DNA from: Pseudomonadota bacterium
Lineage (GTDB): Bacteria > Pseudomonadota > Gammaproteobacteria > Burkholderiales > Rhodocyclaceae
DNA: 37,067 nt
Reading direction: 5' to 3'
Assembly: GCA_018262285.1 (NCBI GenBank)
Contig: JAGTRX010000016.1
Location: 1 to 37,067 of the forward strand
Positions 8,206 to 16,219 of this stretch are shown piece by piece. The notes beneath the pieces were generated by a model. The model ran no database searches. It saw nothing but the letters and a program-made list of their open reading frames with translations, and was not told where the DNA came from. Both the position numbers and the translations under genes were made by a program. Within the stretch, counting starts at the first letter, position 1, and every line of letters begins with the position of its first letter.

Positions 8206-8891
8206 GGCAACCTCAGGATAAAACAGCCACCACCGAGCCCACCACCGTTCTCGAGGCGAATACTGCCCTCTTCCTTGCGATTGCGGTGCATCTTGGCGGA
8301 GACGGCGGCAAAGTAAAGCCCCAAACCCGTGCTACCGGTACTGAAATCGACACCGCGCATGGCGGCAATGCCTTCGTCGACCATGCGCTGTGGAAAACCG
8401 CCGCCGTCATCCTCGACACGAATCTCAAGCGCATCGTTAACCGTTGCAATGACAAGCCGGATAGCGCTCTTGGTGTAGTGCGCAGCGTTGTTCATGGCAT
8501 TAACGACAATACCGTTCACCAGGTCAGCGTCGAACTCCCAGTAACAATCATCCTCCACATCAACTTCCAGGGCGATGCCGCAGGAACTCAGCAGCGGGCC
8601 GACCTGGGATGCCGCCATTTGCGCGAATTCGGCAATTTCCTGTGTTTCCGGATTGAACGGATAAAGGTCGTTACCCAGTTTGTAGAGGGTCAGGAGCTGG
8701 ATCAGGTTGCCGTTGATGCGTTGCGTTTCATACAGCATCTGCGACATCTCGCGATGTGTTTCGGAATTTTCCGGCTCGGTTCGGGCAATAAAACGCTGAA
8801 TCGTTCCAATCAGCACACTGATCGAATTCTTCATGTCATGCACGGATGAAGCAAGAAACAGCGTAGCGTCTGGACGAGGCGGAGGGGTCAT
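8202..8891 (-). CDS. Sensorless cytoplasmic histidine kinase
   Basis: A 229-residue histidine kinase with no membrane segment and no input domain: the phosphoacceptor His18 (VHDMKN) comes only 17 residues after the start. The H+1 acidic and H+4 Asn residues match the HDxxN arrangement linked to phosphatase activity in HisKA kinases. The ATP-binding domain has an N box (VVNAMNNAAHYTKS), G1 (EDDGGGF) and G2 (STGLGLYFA). It lies 22 nt after the tyrosine phosphatase gene and overlaps the receiver-TPR gene by 4 nt. Lacking a sensor, it must be controlled by a partner protein, or act as a phosphorelay component or phosphatase. No clear Shine-Dalgarno precedes the ATG, consistent with read-through from upstream. 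Confidence 0.88.
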   Translation of the reverse strand: MTPPPRPDATLFLASSVHDMKNSISVLIGTIQRFIARTEPENSETHREMSQMLYETQRINGNLIQLLTLYKLGNDLYPFNPETQEIAEFAQMAASQVGPLLSSCGIALEVDVEDDCYWEFDADLVNGIVVNAMNNAAHYTKSAIRLVIATVNDALEIRVEDDGGGFPQRMVDEGIAAMRGVDFSTGSTGLGLYFAAVSAKMHRNRKEEGSIRLENGGGLGGGCFILRLP

Positions 8892-8913
8892 ATAGGCAGT
8901 CGTGGCAAGAACT

Positions 8914-9387
8914 TCAGGAAAGTTTTTTCTTCAAGGCTTTGATTAAACCCTTGGATGCGTCCTCAACCATGTCGATCACCAGATCAAAGTCGTACCCCAA
9001 ACCGTAAAAAGGGTCAGGCACCTCTTCATCGTCAAAGTTTTCGGAATAATCCATGAGCAACTTGATGGACGTCTCCTTGCCCGGCGGCGCCATACGGCGC
9101 AGGTTATCAAGATTGCTGTGATCCATTGCCAAGATCAAGTCAAAATATTCCATATCCTGCGGCGCCACCCGGCGCGCCCGGATTTGCGACAGGTCATACC
9201 CCCGTTCCAGCGCTGCCCGCTGGGTGCGCGAATCCGGTGATTCGCCGATATGATAACCGTGCGTACCCGCCGAATCGGCCTCGATTTTCCCTTCCAACCC
9301 ATTGATTTTCAAGAAATGTCTGAACACCCCCTCGGCGGTCGGCGAGCGGCAGATATTCCCCATGCAAACAAAAAGAACTTTGATCAT
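8914..9387 (-). CDS. Low-molecular-weight protein-tyrosine-phosphatase
   Basis: A 157-residue cytoplasmic phosphatase of the LMW-PTP/Wzb family. The catalytic P-loop CMGNICRS (nucleophile Cys8, Arg14) is at the N-terminus and the general acid Asp125 lies in the VPDPFYG loop, as expected. The ATG at 9387 gives the standard MIKVLFVC start; an in-frame TTG at 9402 would add five residues. In Gram-negative bacteria members act on BY-kinases in capsule export or on other phosphotyrosine proteins; no kinase or export gene is adjacent, so it looks like the stand-alone YfkJ/Ptp type. It is the probable first gene of a transcript with the histidine kinase and receiver-TPR genes, which may be functional or accidental. 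Confidence 0.92.
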   Translation of the reverse strand: MIKVLFVCMGNICRSPTAEGVFRHFLKINGLEGKIEADSAGTHGYHIGESPDSRTQRAALERGYDLSQIRARRVAPQDMEYFDLILAMDHSNLDNLRRMAPPGKETSIKLLMDYSENFDDEEVPDPFYGLGYDFDLVIDMVEDASKGLIKALKKKLS

Positions 9388-9480
9388 TACCTTTGCAATC
9401 AATGCGTTATGGAATATTTACTATAAGCCAGACAATACACGAAAATGGCGCGCCATGCATCACTGCATCTGGCAATAAGC

Positions 9481-11277
9481 TCATGCCCGCATCGATGCTT
9501 GGTAAAACTGACAGTTGTTCCGCCCACTCTGTTTGGCCTGATACATCGCCAAATCAGCACACTGCAACAAATATTCGAATCCAAGCGCATCATTCGGGTA
9601 GAAGGCCACGCCGATGGAAAAGGAAATTGAAAGTTGATGGCCAGCCAAATGAAAAGGCTTGGCCATGGCTTCGACGATGCGCTTGGCAACCTGTGAAACA
9701 TCGCGTGTTCCGCCAAGATCGGGTAGCAGGACGACGAACTCATCTCCACCCTGCCGGCAAACGGTATCGATTTCCCGGATGCTGCCGAGCACCCTTTCCA
9801 CCACGGCCTTGAGCAATTCATCGCCCACTGCATGACCATAGGTGTCATTGACCTGTTTGAAGCGGTCAAGGTCGAGGAAAAGTAGCGCCAGCTTCCTGTT
9901 ATCCCGATGCGCACGCCGCACTTCCTGTTCAAAACGGTCGCGCAACATGGCGCGGTTGGGCAGACCGGTGAGCTGATCGTGTTCCGCCATATGGCGAATA
10001 CGCGCTTCGGCCGCCTTGCGTTCGCTGATATCTTCAAGGATGACAACCGCCCCTTTTTCGGGTGCCGCCGGGTCGATAAGGCGGCCGTAATTGTTGGCCC
10101 AGAAAATTTCGCCATTTTTGCGCCGATATTGCAGTTCGATATGCGAAACGCCGCCACCCGTTAGCGCTGTATTGATCTTTTCGCCGTAGTCAATAAAGTC
10201 ATCGTGACTCAAATACAGAATATCGAGCGAAACGCCAAGCGACTCCTCTATCGTATAACCGAACATTTTTTCGTAAGCCCGATTGAGCTTGACCCACTTG
10301 CGATCCACCGCCACACCCATGGTCAGCGGACTGGCATCGAGCATCGATTGCAACTCTCCGGCCTGCCTCTCGAAGTTATCGCGTGTTTCTTCCAGTTCAG
10401 CCATTAGTCTGGTCTGTACGCCAATAAAGGCCAGCCGCTCACGCTCAATGACCATCTCGGAAGCCGCCCGGTCAGCAAAGACCTGGAGCAGCGTGCCAAC
10501 GATTTCCGGATTGGACAAGGGCGTCAATCCCATGATCAGCAGCATTCCCATCACCTTGCCCTGACGATCGCGCAGCGAAACGCCAGCAAAGGATTCCAGT
10601 CGATTTTCGGCCAGACAGGAATCCTGCGGAAAAAGCTGCCAGGCATGCTCCGGCACCAATATCAGAGACTCCTCCAGCAGCTTTGTCGCAGGCCCGTTGT
10701 CGTAGCGATAGTTGAAACATCCACTCAGTCCACCTTCGATATGAGCAGCTATCGGCAATAGCAGGCCTGGATTTTCGGGCGAAACAGTGCCGATCAGACA
10801 ACGTTCGACGCCTATGGTTTGCGCCAGATCGTCCACCAGATTCTCAAACAATGAGCGCGTATTGTGGCCGGCACCACGCGCCAGACGTTCCAGTGCCGCC
10901 TCTGCCCGCCGCCGGACAGAAACATCGCGGATAATCGAGATCAGGCACTCCTGCCCCTGGTAGTCGACACCAAACATGGTCGCCGAACATTCGACCAAAC
11001 CTCCCGTACGGGTCCGCAAGACGATACTGTCAATCAGGATATGACCCTCGTTGCGGATGCGTTCAACCATCTCCGACCGGGTTTCGGGATGACGCCACAA
11101 GCCGAACTCGAATACACTTTTACCGATAACTTCTTGGCGCGACCAGCCGGTAATGCGAACAAATGAATCGTTGACGTCGACCATCACGCCCCCGTCGAGC
11201 GTGCTGATCGAGCAATAATCCGGGCTGGTGCGAAAAAAGGTGGCAAATATGTCCACCTGCTGCTTCAGCGTGTCCAT
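9481..11277 (-). CDS. Diguanylate cyclase, PAS-GAF-PAS-GGDEF
   Basis: A 598-residue soluble c-di-GMP synthase. The order is PAS (about 5-125), GAF-like (about 140-290), a coiled linker, PAS (about 305-425) and GGDEF (about 430-590). The active-site GGDEF is intact at residues 510-514, and the inhibitory I-site RxxD (REID, 501-504) lies exactly five residues upstream, so the enzyme should be active and product-inhibited. There are no membrane segments, so the input is cytoplasmic (redox, ligand or gas through PAS/GAF; no heme or flavin signature is obvious). GAGG lies close upstream of the ATG. It is divergent from the alpha/beta hydrolase gene and 93 nt upstream of the tyrosine phosphatase gene. 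Confidence 0.95.
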   Translation of the reverse strand: MDTLKQQVDIFATFFRTSPDYCSISTLDGGVMVDVNDSFVRITGWSRQEVIGKSVFEFGLWRHPETRSEMVERIRNEGHILIDSIVLRTRTGGLVECSATMFGVDYQGQECLISIIRDVSVRRRAEAALERLARGAGHNTRSLFENLVDDLAQTIGVERCLIGTVSPENPGLLLPIAAHIEGGLSGCFNYRYDNGPATKLLEESLILVPEHAWQLFPQDSCLAENRLESFAGVSLRDRQGKVMGMLLIMGLTPLSNPEIVGTLLQVFADRAASEMVIERERLAFIGVQTRLMAELEETRDNFERQAGELQSMLDASPLTMGVAVDRKWVKLNRAYEKMFGYTIEESLGVSLDILYLSHDDFIDYGEKINTALTGGGVSHIELQYRRKNGEIFWANNYGRLIDPAAPEKGAVVILEDISERKAAEARIRHMAEHDQLTGLPNRAMLRDRFEQEVRRAHRDNRKLALLFLDLDRFKQVNDTYGHAVGDELLKAVVERVLGSIREIDTVCRQGGDEFVVLLPDLGGTRDVSQVAKRIVEAMAKPFHLAGHQLSISFSIGVAFYPNDALGFEYLLQCADLAMYQAKQSGRNNCQFYQASMRA

Positions 11278-11346
11278 GCCCTCACCTCGCCCAGATTTCT
11301 TGAAATAAGAGGATAATTTCGTTCAACGTCGTTCTCCAGAACCAAC

Positions 11347-12147
11347 ATGACTCCGCGCAAAATCCACAGCATCCACCGCCCACCGCAAAAACACTCGAAC
11401 AAGCCGCCTCTGCTTTTCATCCACGGCGGCTACGTCAACGCCAGGTGCTGGGATCTTCACTTTTTACCCTACTTCGCGGCACAGGGCTACGATTGCCACG
11501 CCATCGACCTCTCCGGCCACGGCTTGAGCGAAGGCCGCGATTGCCTCGATTACTTCGGACTCCAGGATTATATCGAGGATGCGGCCGGCGCCGTTGCCGG
11601 TTTTGACCACCCCCCGATTGTCATCGGACATTCCATGGGGGCTGCCATTGTCGAAGAACTGGTGTTGCAGACCCCAGTCGAGGCCGCCATTCTGCTCTCG
11701 CCAGTACCCACCATCGGCACCCTCGGCGCTGTCATGCGCCTGAGCTGCAGTTACCCCCAATTTTTTGTCGAAATTTTGCGCCTGAGCCGTCTCGAAATCA
11801 CCGAGAGCAACCTGCTGTTGATGCGCAATATCTATTTTTCGCCGAACATGCCGCCCAAGGATCTGCTCACATACACCCACATGATCCAGGAAGAATCGCA
11901 ACGTGCCGTCACCGAACTGATGATGATGGCATGGAAACTCAGGCCGCAACGCCCAAAGCTGCCGGTTCTGGTCATGGGAGGCGAACTCGACCTGCTCTTT
12001 CCGCCATCATTGCTACCCTTCGTCGCCCGCCGCTGGCAGGCTGACCTGGAAATTGTGCCAGACACCGGCCATGTCCTGATGCTCGACGTCAAATGGGAAA
12101 CCGCAGCACAACAAATGCTCGCCTGGCTGAAAAAACGGGGATATTGA
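11347..12147 (+). CDS. Alpha/beta hydrolase
   Basis: A 266-residue alpha/beta-hydrolase-fold enzyme without signal peptide. The oxyanion HGG segment (FIHGGYV, residue 24 on) is followed by the nucleophile elbow GHSMG (Ser96), the acid Asp215 (GGELDLLFPP) and the base His242 (DTGHVLML), so the triad is complete. A helical cap lies between about residues 130 and 195. The fold is shared by lipases, esterases and C-C hydrolases, so the substrate is open. It is monocistronic, divergent from the diguanylate cyclase gene, and its end is part of a bidirectional terminator shared with the CBS gene. Confidence 0.9.
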   Translation: MTPRKIHSIHRPPQKHSNKPPLLFIHGGYVNARCWDLHFLPYFAAQGYDCHAIDLSGHGLSEGRDCLDYFGLQDYIEDAAGAVAGFDHPPIVIGHSMGAAIVEELVLQTPVEAAILLSPVPTIGTLGAVMRLSCSYPQFFVEILRLSRLEITESNLLLMRNIYFSPNMPPKDLLTYTHMIQEESQRAVTELMMMAWKLRPQRPKLPVLVMGGELDLLFPPSLLPFVARRWQADLEIVPDTGHVLMLDVKWETAAQQMLAWLKKRGY

Positions 12148-12184
12148 TCAATACCCGTTCCTGATTTCAGCGATCCCCGTTTTT
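12131..12184. terminator. Bidirectional terminator spanning two convergent gene ends
   Basis: A perfect 12-bp inverted repeat, AAAAACGGGGAT (12131-12142) and ATCCCCGTTTTT (12173-12184), separated by 30 nt. Each arm lies inside the last codons of one gene (the hydrolase and the CBS protein); the run of T on each strand makes it usable in both directions. The long loop makes it weaker than a classical hairpin. Confidence 0.7.
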
Positions 12185-12559
12185 CAGGAGATGACGCTCA
12201 ATCAGGTCAAGGGAGGAGACTATTCCCGTAACCCGGCCATCCTCAACCACCAGAACATGGTGAATGCGTTTATCCACCATCATATTCGCCACCTCGACCG
12301 ATGACGCAGTGGGCGCCACCACCAAGGGCTTGTAAGTGCACATTTCCCATGCCCGCTGGCTTTTCAGGTTCTTGTGCATGTTATGAAAACGAACCAGGTC
12401 GCAAGCACTGATCACCCCGAAGACGACACCTTTGGAATCGACCACCGGAACAGAAGTCAGATGGTGGGAATCCATCACTTCTTCGACCTTGTCCAGCGTA
12501 TCCTGCGTATCGACGGTCACCACCGCTGCCGTCATCACTTCCGAAACAGGTCTGCTCAT
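12167..12559 (-). CDS. CBS-pair domain protein
   Basis: A 130-residue protein made only of two CBS motifs (about residues 8-60 and 75-128), forming one Bateman module. Such modules bind adenosine nucleotides and act as energy or redox sensors. The first motif begins VSEVMTAAVVTV and the second carries the typical H-HVLVVEDGRVTGIVSSLDL pattern. It has no fused effector. It lies 73 nt downstream of lutC with its own apparent promoter, so a role in lactate metabolism is possible but unproven. AAGGAAG precedes the ATG. Confidence 0.88.
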   Translation of the reverse strand: MSRPVSEVMTAAVVTVDTQDTLDKVEEVMDSHHLTSVPVVDSKGVVFGVISACDLVRFHNMHKNLKSQRAWEMCTYKPLVVAPTASSVEVANMMVDKRIHHVLVVEDGRVTGIVSSLDLIERHLLKNGDR

Positions 12560-12603
12560 TTTGTCTTCCTTCCAGAGATTCCGGCCTCTCGACCCACATT
12601 TCC

Positions 12604-12609
12604 ATTATA
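12604..12609 (-). promoter_or_regulatory. Candidate -10 box of the CBS gene
   Basis: A perfect TATAAT on the minus strand, 44 nt upstream of the CBS ATG and after the end of lutC. The -35 region is weak (TGTGCC at 17 nt). Confidence 0.45.
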
Positions 12610-12632
12610 GACACATCAACCACAAGGGCACA

Positions 12633-13301
12633 TCAGGCTCCTAGAATGACATGCACCCGGCACGGGCCATGTGCACCGAGGACGATGGTCTGCTCAATGT
12701 CGGCCGTGCGCGATGGTCCGGAAATAAAATTGACCGCCGGCGGCATGGCGGAAAAGTCACGGCGCAGGCGGAAAAAGGCATCTTCAAGCGAAGGGACGAT
12801 ATTTTCCGGCATCACCAGCGCGACATGCGTTTCCGGCAGCAGACTCAAGGTCGGCGGCGTCTCCGGGCGCGAAACCATCATCAGCGTGCCGGTTTCGGCA
12901 ATGGCGCAATAGCAGGTCGTTATCCCTACCGGATCGGCATTTACTGCCCCCCGTGCTTCCACCGCCAGACCGGCACCCTTCCAATCCAGCGCCGCCAGAT
13001 CCTGGCTGATCACGGCATCGCCACCCAAGCCGTTTTCCCCCAGATAATGCGCCACGGCTTGCGGCAAGTCTTCCCGGCGGACAATTCTCCCAGTCGTACT
13101 CGACATCGATTCGACCTTCTGCATAAAACGTTCGACCAGATCGCCTGCCATGCCCGGTTGCGGGCCGCGCACACCCGAATGCAGCGTTTCTTCTGCAGCA
13201 CTCTTGCGCGTTACCGCATCCACAGTCGTCACTGCCGCCAAATTCTGCCGCACCCGCGCCATAATCTCGGCACGGGGCGAATGGCTTTCCTTCTTTGTCA
13301 T
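12633..13301 (-). CDS. lutC: Lactate utilization protein C (LUD domain)
   Basis: A 222-residue protein of the LUD (LutB/LutC) superfamily, a small subunit of the iron-sulfur L-lactate dehydrogenase LutABC (E. coli YkgG type). It has the LUD core with a VGITTCYCAIAETGTL segment and the conserved ending. LutABC oxidises L-lactate to pyruvate in the cytoplasm. It is the last gene of the lutA-lutB-lutC operon, starting 1 nt after the lutB stop. Assignment rests on sequence pattern and on the operon order, which is diagnostic. Confidence 0.92.
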   Translation of the reverse strand: MTKKESHSPRAEIMARVRQNLAAVTTVDAVTRKSAAEETLHSGVRGPQPGMAGDLVERFMQKVESMSSTTGRIVRREDLPQAVAHYLGENGLGGDAVISQDLAALDWKGAGLAVEARGAVNADPVGITTCYCAIAETGTLMMVSRPETPPTLSLLPETHVALVMPENIVPSLEDAFFRLRRDFSAMPPAVNFISGPSRTADIEQTIVLGAHGPCRVHVILGA

Positions 13302-13302
13302 A

Positions 13303-14730
13303 TCAACCCTTTCTGTCCGCCCACATTTCCTGAAAACTCTTGCCCAGCGGCGCTTTCAGATCGCGGCCGAAAGTCCAGCCCGGCGCCATGCCCAGCACAC
13401 GGATATATTCCTCGCCGCCAGCCAGCCATTTCAGATAGCGTACTGCCCGCCGCACGCCCCAGCGGTAAAAAACGGGATGCGTTGCTGCCCAGGCCCAAAG
13501 TTTATAAGCCAGTCGTTCGCTCCACGGCCGCAAGCCAGTCTCGACGGCGCGGCGGCGTAAGGCACGCATCAATTCCGGCAAGGGAATACCGACCGGACAA
13601 ACAGCAGCGCACTGATTGCAGCCGGTCGTCGCCTGCGGCAAATCCTGCGCATCCTTCAAACTGGTATAAAGCGGCGTCAGCACCGAGCCCATCGGCCCCG
13701 GATAGACCCAGCCATAGGCGTGACCACCAATACTGTTATAGACCGGACAATGGTTCATGCAGGCACCGCAGCGGATGCAACGCAACATGCTGTCGAATTC
13801 TGTTCCGAGCAAACCGGCACGGCCATTGTCGACCAAGATGAACACCATTCTCTGCGGCCCTTCAACGCCACTGGCGTTTGCCTCCAGGGGCGGTCGGCCG
13901 GTCAGAATAGAGACGTAATTGGAAATGCCCTGCCCGGTCGCCGAGCGCGGCAGCAAACGTAGCAGGGTCGCAAGGTCTTCCAGATTGGGGATGATTTTCT
14001 CGATTCCGGCAACCACAACATGCAGGCGCGGCAGCGTCGTCACCATGCGGCCATTACCCTCATTGGTCACCAACACCGCCGATCCGGTTTCCGCCACCAG
14101 AAAGTTGGCGCCGCTGATGCCCATGTCAGCCGACAGGAAATGCTGGCGCAACACCCCGCGCGCCTCGCGCGCCAGCGCCGTGATGTCGTTCTGGCGCGGC
14201 AGGCCGTGATGCTGGACGAAAAGGTCGGCGACTTCCTCCTTGGTCTTGTGAACTGCCGGGGCGATGATGTGCGAAGGCGCCTCACCAGCGATCTGGACAA
14301 TATATTCGCCCAGATCGGTTTCGATCGACTCAACCCCGGCCGCCGCCAGCGCCGCATTGAGATCGGCCTCTTCGGACAGCATGGATTTGGATTTGACCAC
14401 CTTTTTGACGCCGTTTTCCTGCGCCAACTCCACCACCAAACGCGCCACTTCGGCGCCATCGCGAGCCCAGAGCACCTCGGCACCGGTCGCCTGTGCCTGC
14501 GCCTCGAACAATTCAAGCCAGACATCAAGATTTTTAACCACACGATCGCGGATTTTCTGCGCAGATTGCTGCAATTTATCAAAATCCATACCAAGTTCAG
14601 CCAAATCCTGCATGCCTTTTTTGCGCTTACCGACAAAGAGTGGACGCACATGCTGTAGCGTCTTCTGCACACGCGGATCGCAGGCTTTTTCCGCAGCCCG
14701 CTCCCGAAAGAATAGGGCTTGCGATTCCAT
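13303..14730 (-). CDS. lutB: Lactate utilization iron-sulfur protein LutB
   Basis: A 475-residue iron-sulfur subunit of the LutABC L-lactate dehydrogenase. The N-terminal two thirds is a LUD domain (about 65-295). A ferredoxin-like region follows with two 4Fe-4S cysteine sets, CIRCGACMNHCP and CNQCAAVCPVG, and the chain ends in a short C-terminal domain ending near DLKAPLGKSFQEMWADR. Its ATG shares one base with the lutA stop (TAATG), so translation is coupled. Length and domains match LutB/YkgF. Confidence 0.95.
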   Translation of the reverse strand: MESQALFFRERAAEKACDPRVQKTLQHVRPLFVGKRKKGMQDLAELGMDFDKLQQSAQKIRDRVVKNLDVWLELFEAQAQATGAEVLWARDGAEVARLVVELAQENGVKKVVKSKSMLSEEADLNAALAAAGVESIETDLGEYIVQIAGEAPSHIIAPAVHKTKEEVADLFVQHHGLPRQNDITALAREARGVLRQHFLSADMGISGANFLVAETGSAVLVTNEGNGRMVTTLPRLHVVVAGIEKIIPNLEDLATLLRLLPRSATGQGISNYVSILTGRPPLEANASGVEGPQRMVFILVDNGRAGLLGTEFDSMLRCIRCGACMNHCPVYNSIGGHAYGWVYPGPMGSVLTPLYTSLKDAQDLPQATTGCNQCAAVCPVGIPLPELMRALRRRAVETGLRPWSERLAYKLWAWAATHPVFYRWGVRRAVRYLKWLAGGEEYIRVLGMAPGWTFGRDLKAPLGKSFQEMWADRKG

Positions 14731-15458
14731 TAAAAGCCCTCCTCTGTCGCCAAAATTTCGGCAATATGCAGCACCTTCGTCTGGTCGCCACGCCGGCGCA
14801 AACGCCCTTCAATATTCAGCAGACAACCCAGATCACCACCCAGCACGGCATCAACCCCGGCCGCAGCGATAAAGGAACACTTGCGATCGACAATTACCGT
14901 CGAAACTTCGCCAAAATTCGCCGAAAATGCGCCGCCAAAACCACAACATTCCTCACTTTCTTCCAATTCCTTGAGGAAAACACCGGGCATTGCAGCCAAA
15001 AGTTTTCGCGGCTGCTGCTTGATGCCCAGTTTGCGCAAACCTTTACAGGAATCGTGATAGGTCACCGAGCCCTTGAAACAACCAGGCACCACTGCCAACT
15101 TCAGCACATCGACCAGAAAGCTGGTCAACTCATAAGTCCGCTTCGACAATTCCGTGGCTTTTTCGGCCCATTCCAGCTCACTGGCCAGCAATTCCGGATA
15201 GGCGTTCTTGATATGTTCGGCGCAGGAGGCCGAAGGCAACACGACGTAATCAAACCCGGCCAGATCGACGATGTTTTTCTTCGCCAAAGCCTGCGCCGCC
15301 ACGGCCTCACCCGCACTCCAGGCCGGCTGACCGCAGCAGGTCTGACTCTTCGGCACCACCACCTCGCAGCCCGCCGACTCCAGCAGTCGCATCGCGGCAA
15401 AACCAATTGATGGGCGCATGACATCAACCAGACAGGTCACAAACAAGGCAACACGCAT
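14730..15458 (-). CDS. lutA: Lactate utilization (Fe-S)-binding protein LutA
   Basis: A 242-residue protein with two CCG domains, the cysteine-rich iron-sulfur module of heterodisulfide reductase and glycolate oxidase families. The cysteine motifs TCCGQPAW (first half) and ECCGFGGAFS (second half) are visible. It is the first gene of lutABC, divergent from thrH with a 142-nt gap that must hold the operon promoter. No lactate permease (lldP/lutP) or LutR-type regulator is in the window. Confidence 0.95.
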   Translation of the reverse strand: MRVALFVTCLVDVMRPSIGFAAMRLLESAGCEVVVPKSQTCCGQPAWSAGEAVAAQALAKKNIVDLAGFDYVVLPSASCAEHIKNAYPELLASELEWAEKATELSKRTYELTSFLVDVLKLAVVPGCFKGSVTYHDSCKGLRKLGIKQQPRKLLAAMPGVFLKELEESEECCGFGGAFSANFGEVSTVIVDRKCSFIAAAGVDAVLGGDLGCLLNIEGRLRRRGDQTKVLHIAEILATEEGF

Positions 15459-15496
15459 TTCAATTTTCCCAATAATGACTCACGGCAATCCTACCC

Positions 15497-15518
15497 GCCT
15501 TTGCCAATCGGCGAAAGC
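15497..15518. promoter_or_regulatory. Imperfect palindrome upstream of lutA (possible operator)
   Basis: GCCTTTGCC-AATC-GGCGAAAGC: 9-bp arms, 7 paired, around a 4-nt centre, in the lutA-thrH intergenic region about 40-60 nt upstream of the lutA start. Position suits a regulator site for the lut operon, but it does not resemble the GntR-type LldR consensus and no regulator gene is near. Confidence 0.25.
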
Positions 15519-15564
15519 AAGCCTCTTCTCCACCATCAATCGTGCGACGGCCACCCCAATGCGG

Positions 15565-15570
15565 TAAAAT
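15565..15570 (+). promoter_or_regulatory. Candidate -10 box of thrH
   Basis: TAAAAT, 30 nt upstream of the GTG start of thrH; no clear -35 partner. Confidence 0.3.
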
Positions 15571-15600
15571 CTGCTTCCTTCAAACTCTCAGGAAAATCTC

Positions 15601-16209
15601 GTGCGCATTGTCTGTCTCGACCTCGAAGGGGTTCTGGTTCCTGAAATCTGGATCGAATTTTCTCAACGCACCGGCATTCCAGAATTGCGCCGCACCACTC
15701 GCGACGAGCCGGATTACGACAAACTGATGCGCTACCGACTCGCCATTCTGGAAGAACACAAACTCGGCCTGCCAGATATTCAGAAAGTCATCGCCGACAT
15801 GGGGCCGATGCCCGGTGCCCGCCAATTCCTCGACCAATTGCGCGAGGACTATCAGGTACTGATTCTTTCCGACACCTTCTACGAGTTTGCCCATCCCTTG
15901 ATGCGCCAACTCGGCTGGCCAACGCTGTTCTGCCATTCGCTTGAAGTTGCCGCCGATGGCAGAGTCATTAATTACCACCTGCGCCTACCCAACCAAAAGC
16001 GCGAAGCGGTACGTCACCTGAAAGAACTGAATTTCATGATCGTCGCCGCTGGTGATTCCTACAACGACACCGCCATGCTGGCTGAAGCCCATGCCGGCAT
16101 CCTCTTCCACCCGCCGGAAAACGTCATTCGCGAGTTTCCGCAATTCCCGGTTACGCTGAATTACGCTGAAATGCGTACTGAAATCGACCGTGCCTTTGCC
16201 AGAATCTGA
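15601..16209 (+). CDS. thrH: Phosphoserine phosphatase / homoserine phosphotransferase ThrH
   Basis: A 202-residue HAD enzyme of the ThrH type, which dephosphorylates phosphoserine and can pass the phosphate to homoserine (serine and threonine synthesis). The motif I signature is DLEGVLVPE, with Asp7 and Glu9 (DxE rather than DxD) characteristic of ThrH. A Ser/Thr in ILSDTFYEF (motif II), a Lys in NQKREAV (motif III) and GDSYNDTAML (motif IV) follow. It is shorter than SerB because it has no ACT domains. The GTG start gives MRIVCLDLEG, the usual family N-terminus. It is followed 10 nt later by purU, so serine/one-carbon functions are co-transcribed. Confidence 0.93.
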   Translation: MRIVCLDLEGVLVPEIWIEFSQRTGIPELRRTTRDEPDYDKLMRYRLAILEEHKLGLPDIQKVIADMGPMPGARQFLDQLREDYQVLILSDTFYEFAHPLMRQLGWPTLFCHSLEVAADGRVINYHLRLPNQKREAVRHLKELNFMIVAAGDSYNDTAMLAEAHAGILFHPPENVIREFPQFPVTLNYAEMRTEIDRAFARI

Positions 16210-16219
16210 GAACTACCCC

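Noticed and set aside
12651-13841. A 396-codon plus-strand frame
   Set aside because: Antisense to lutC and lutB, no domain, no ribosome-binding site.
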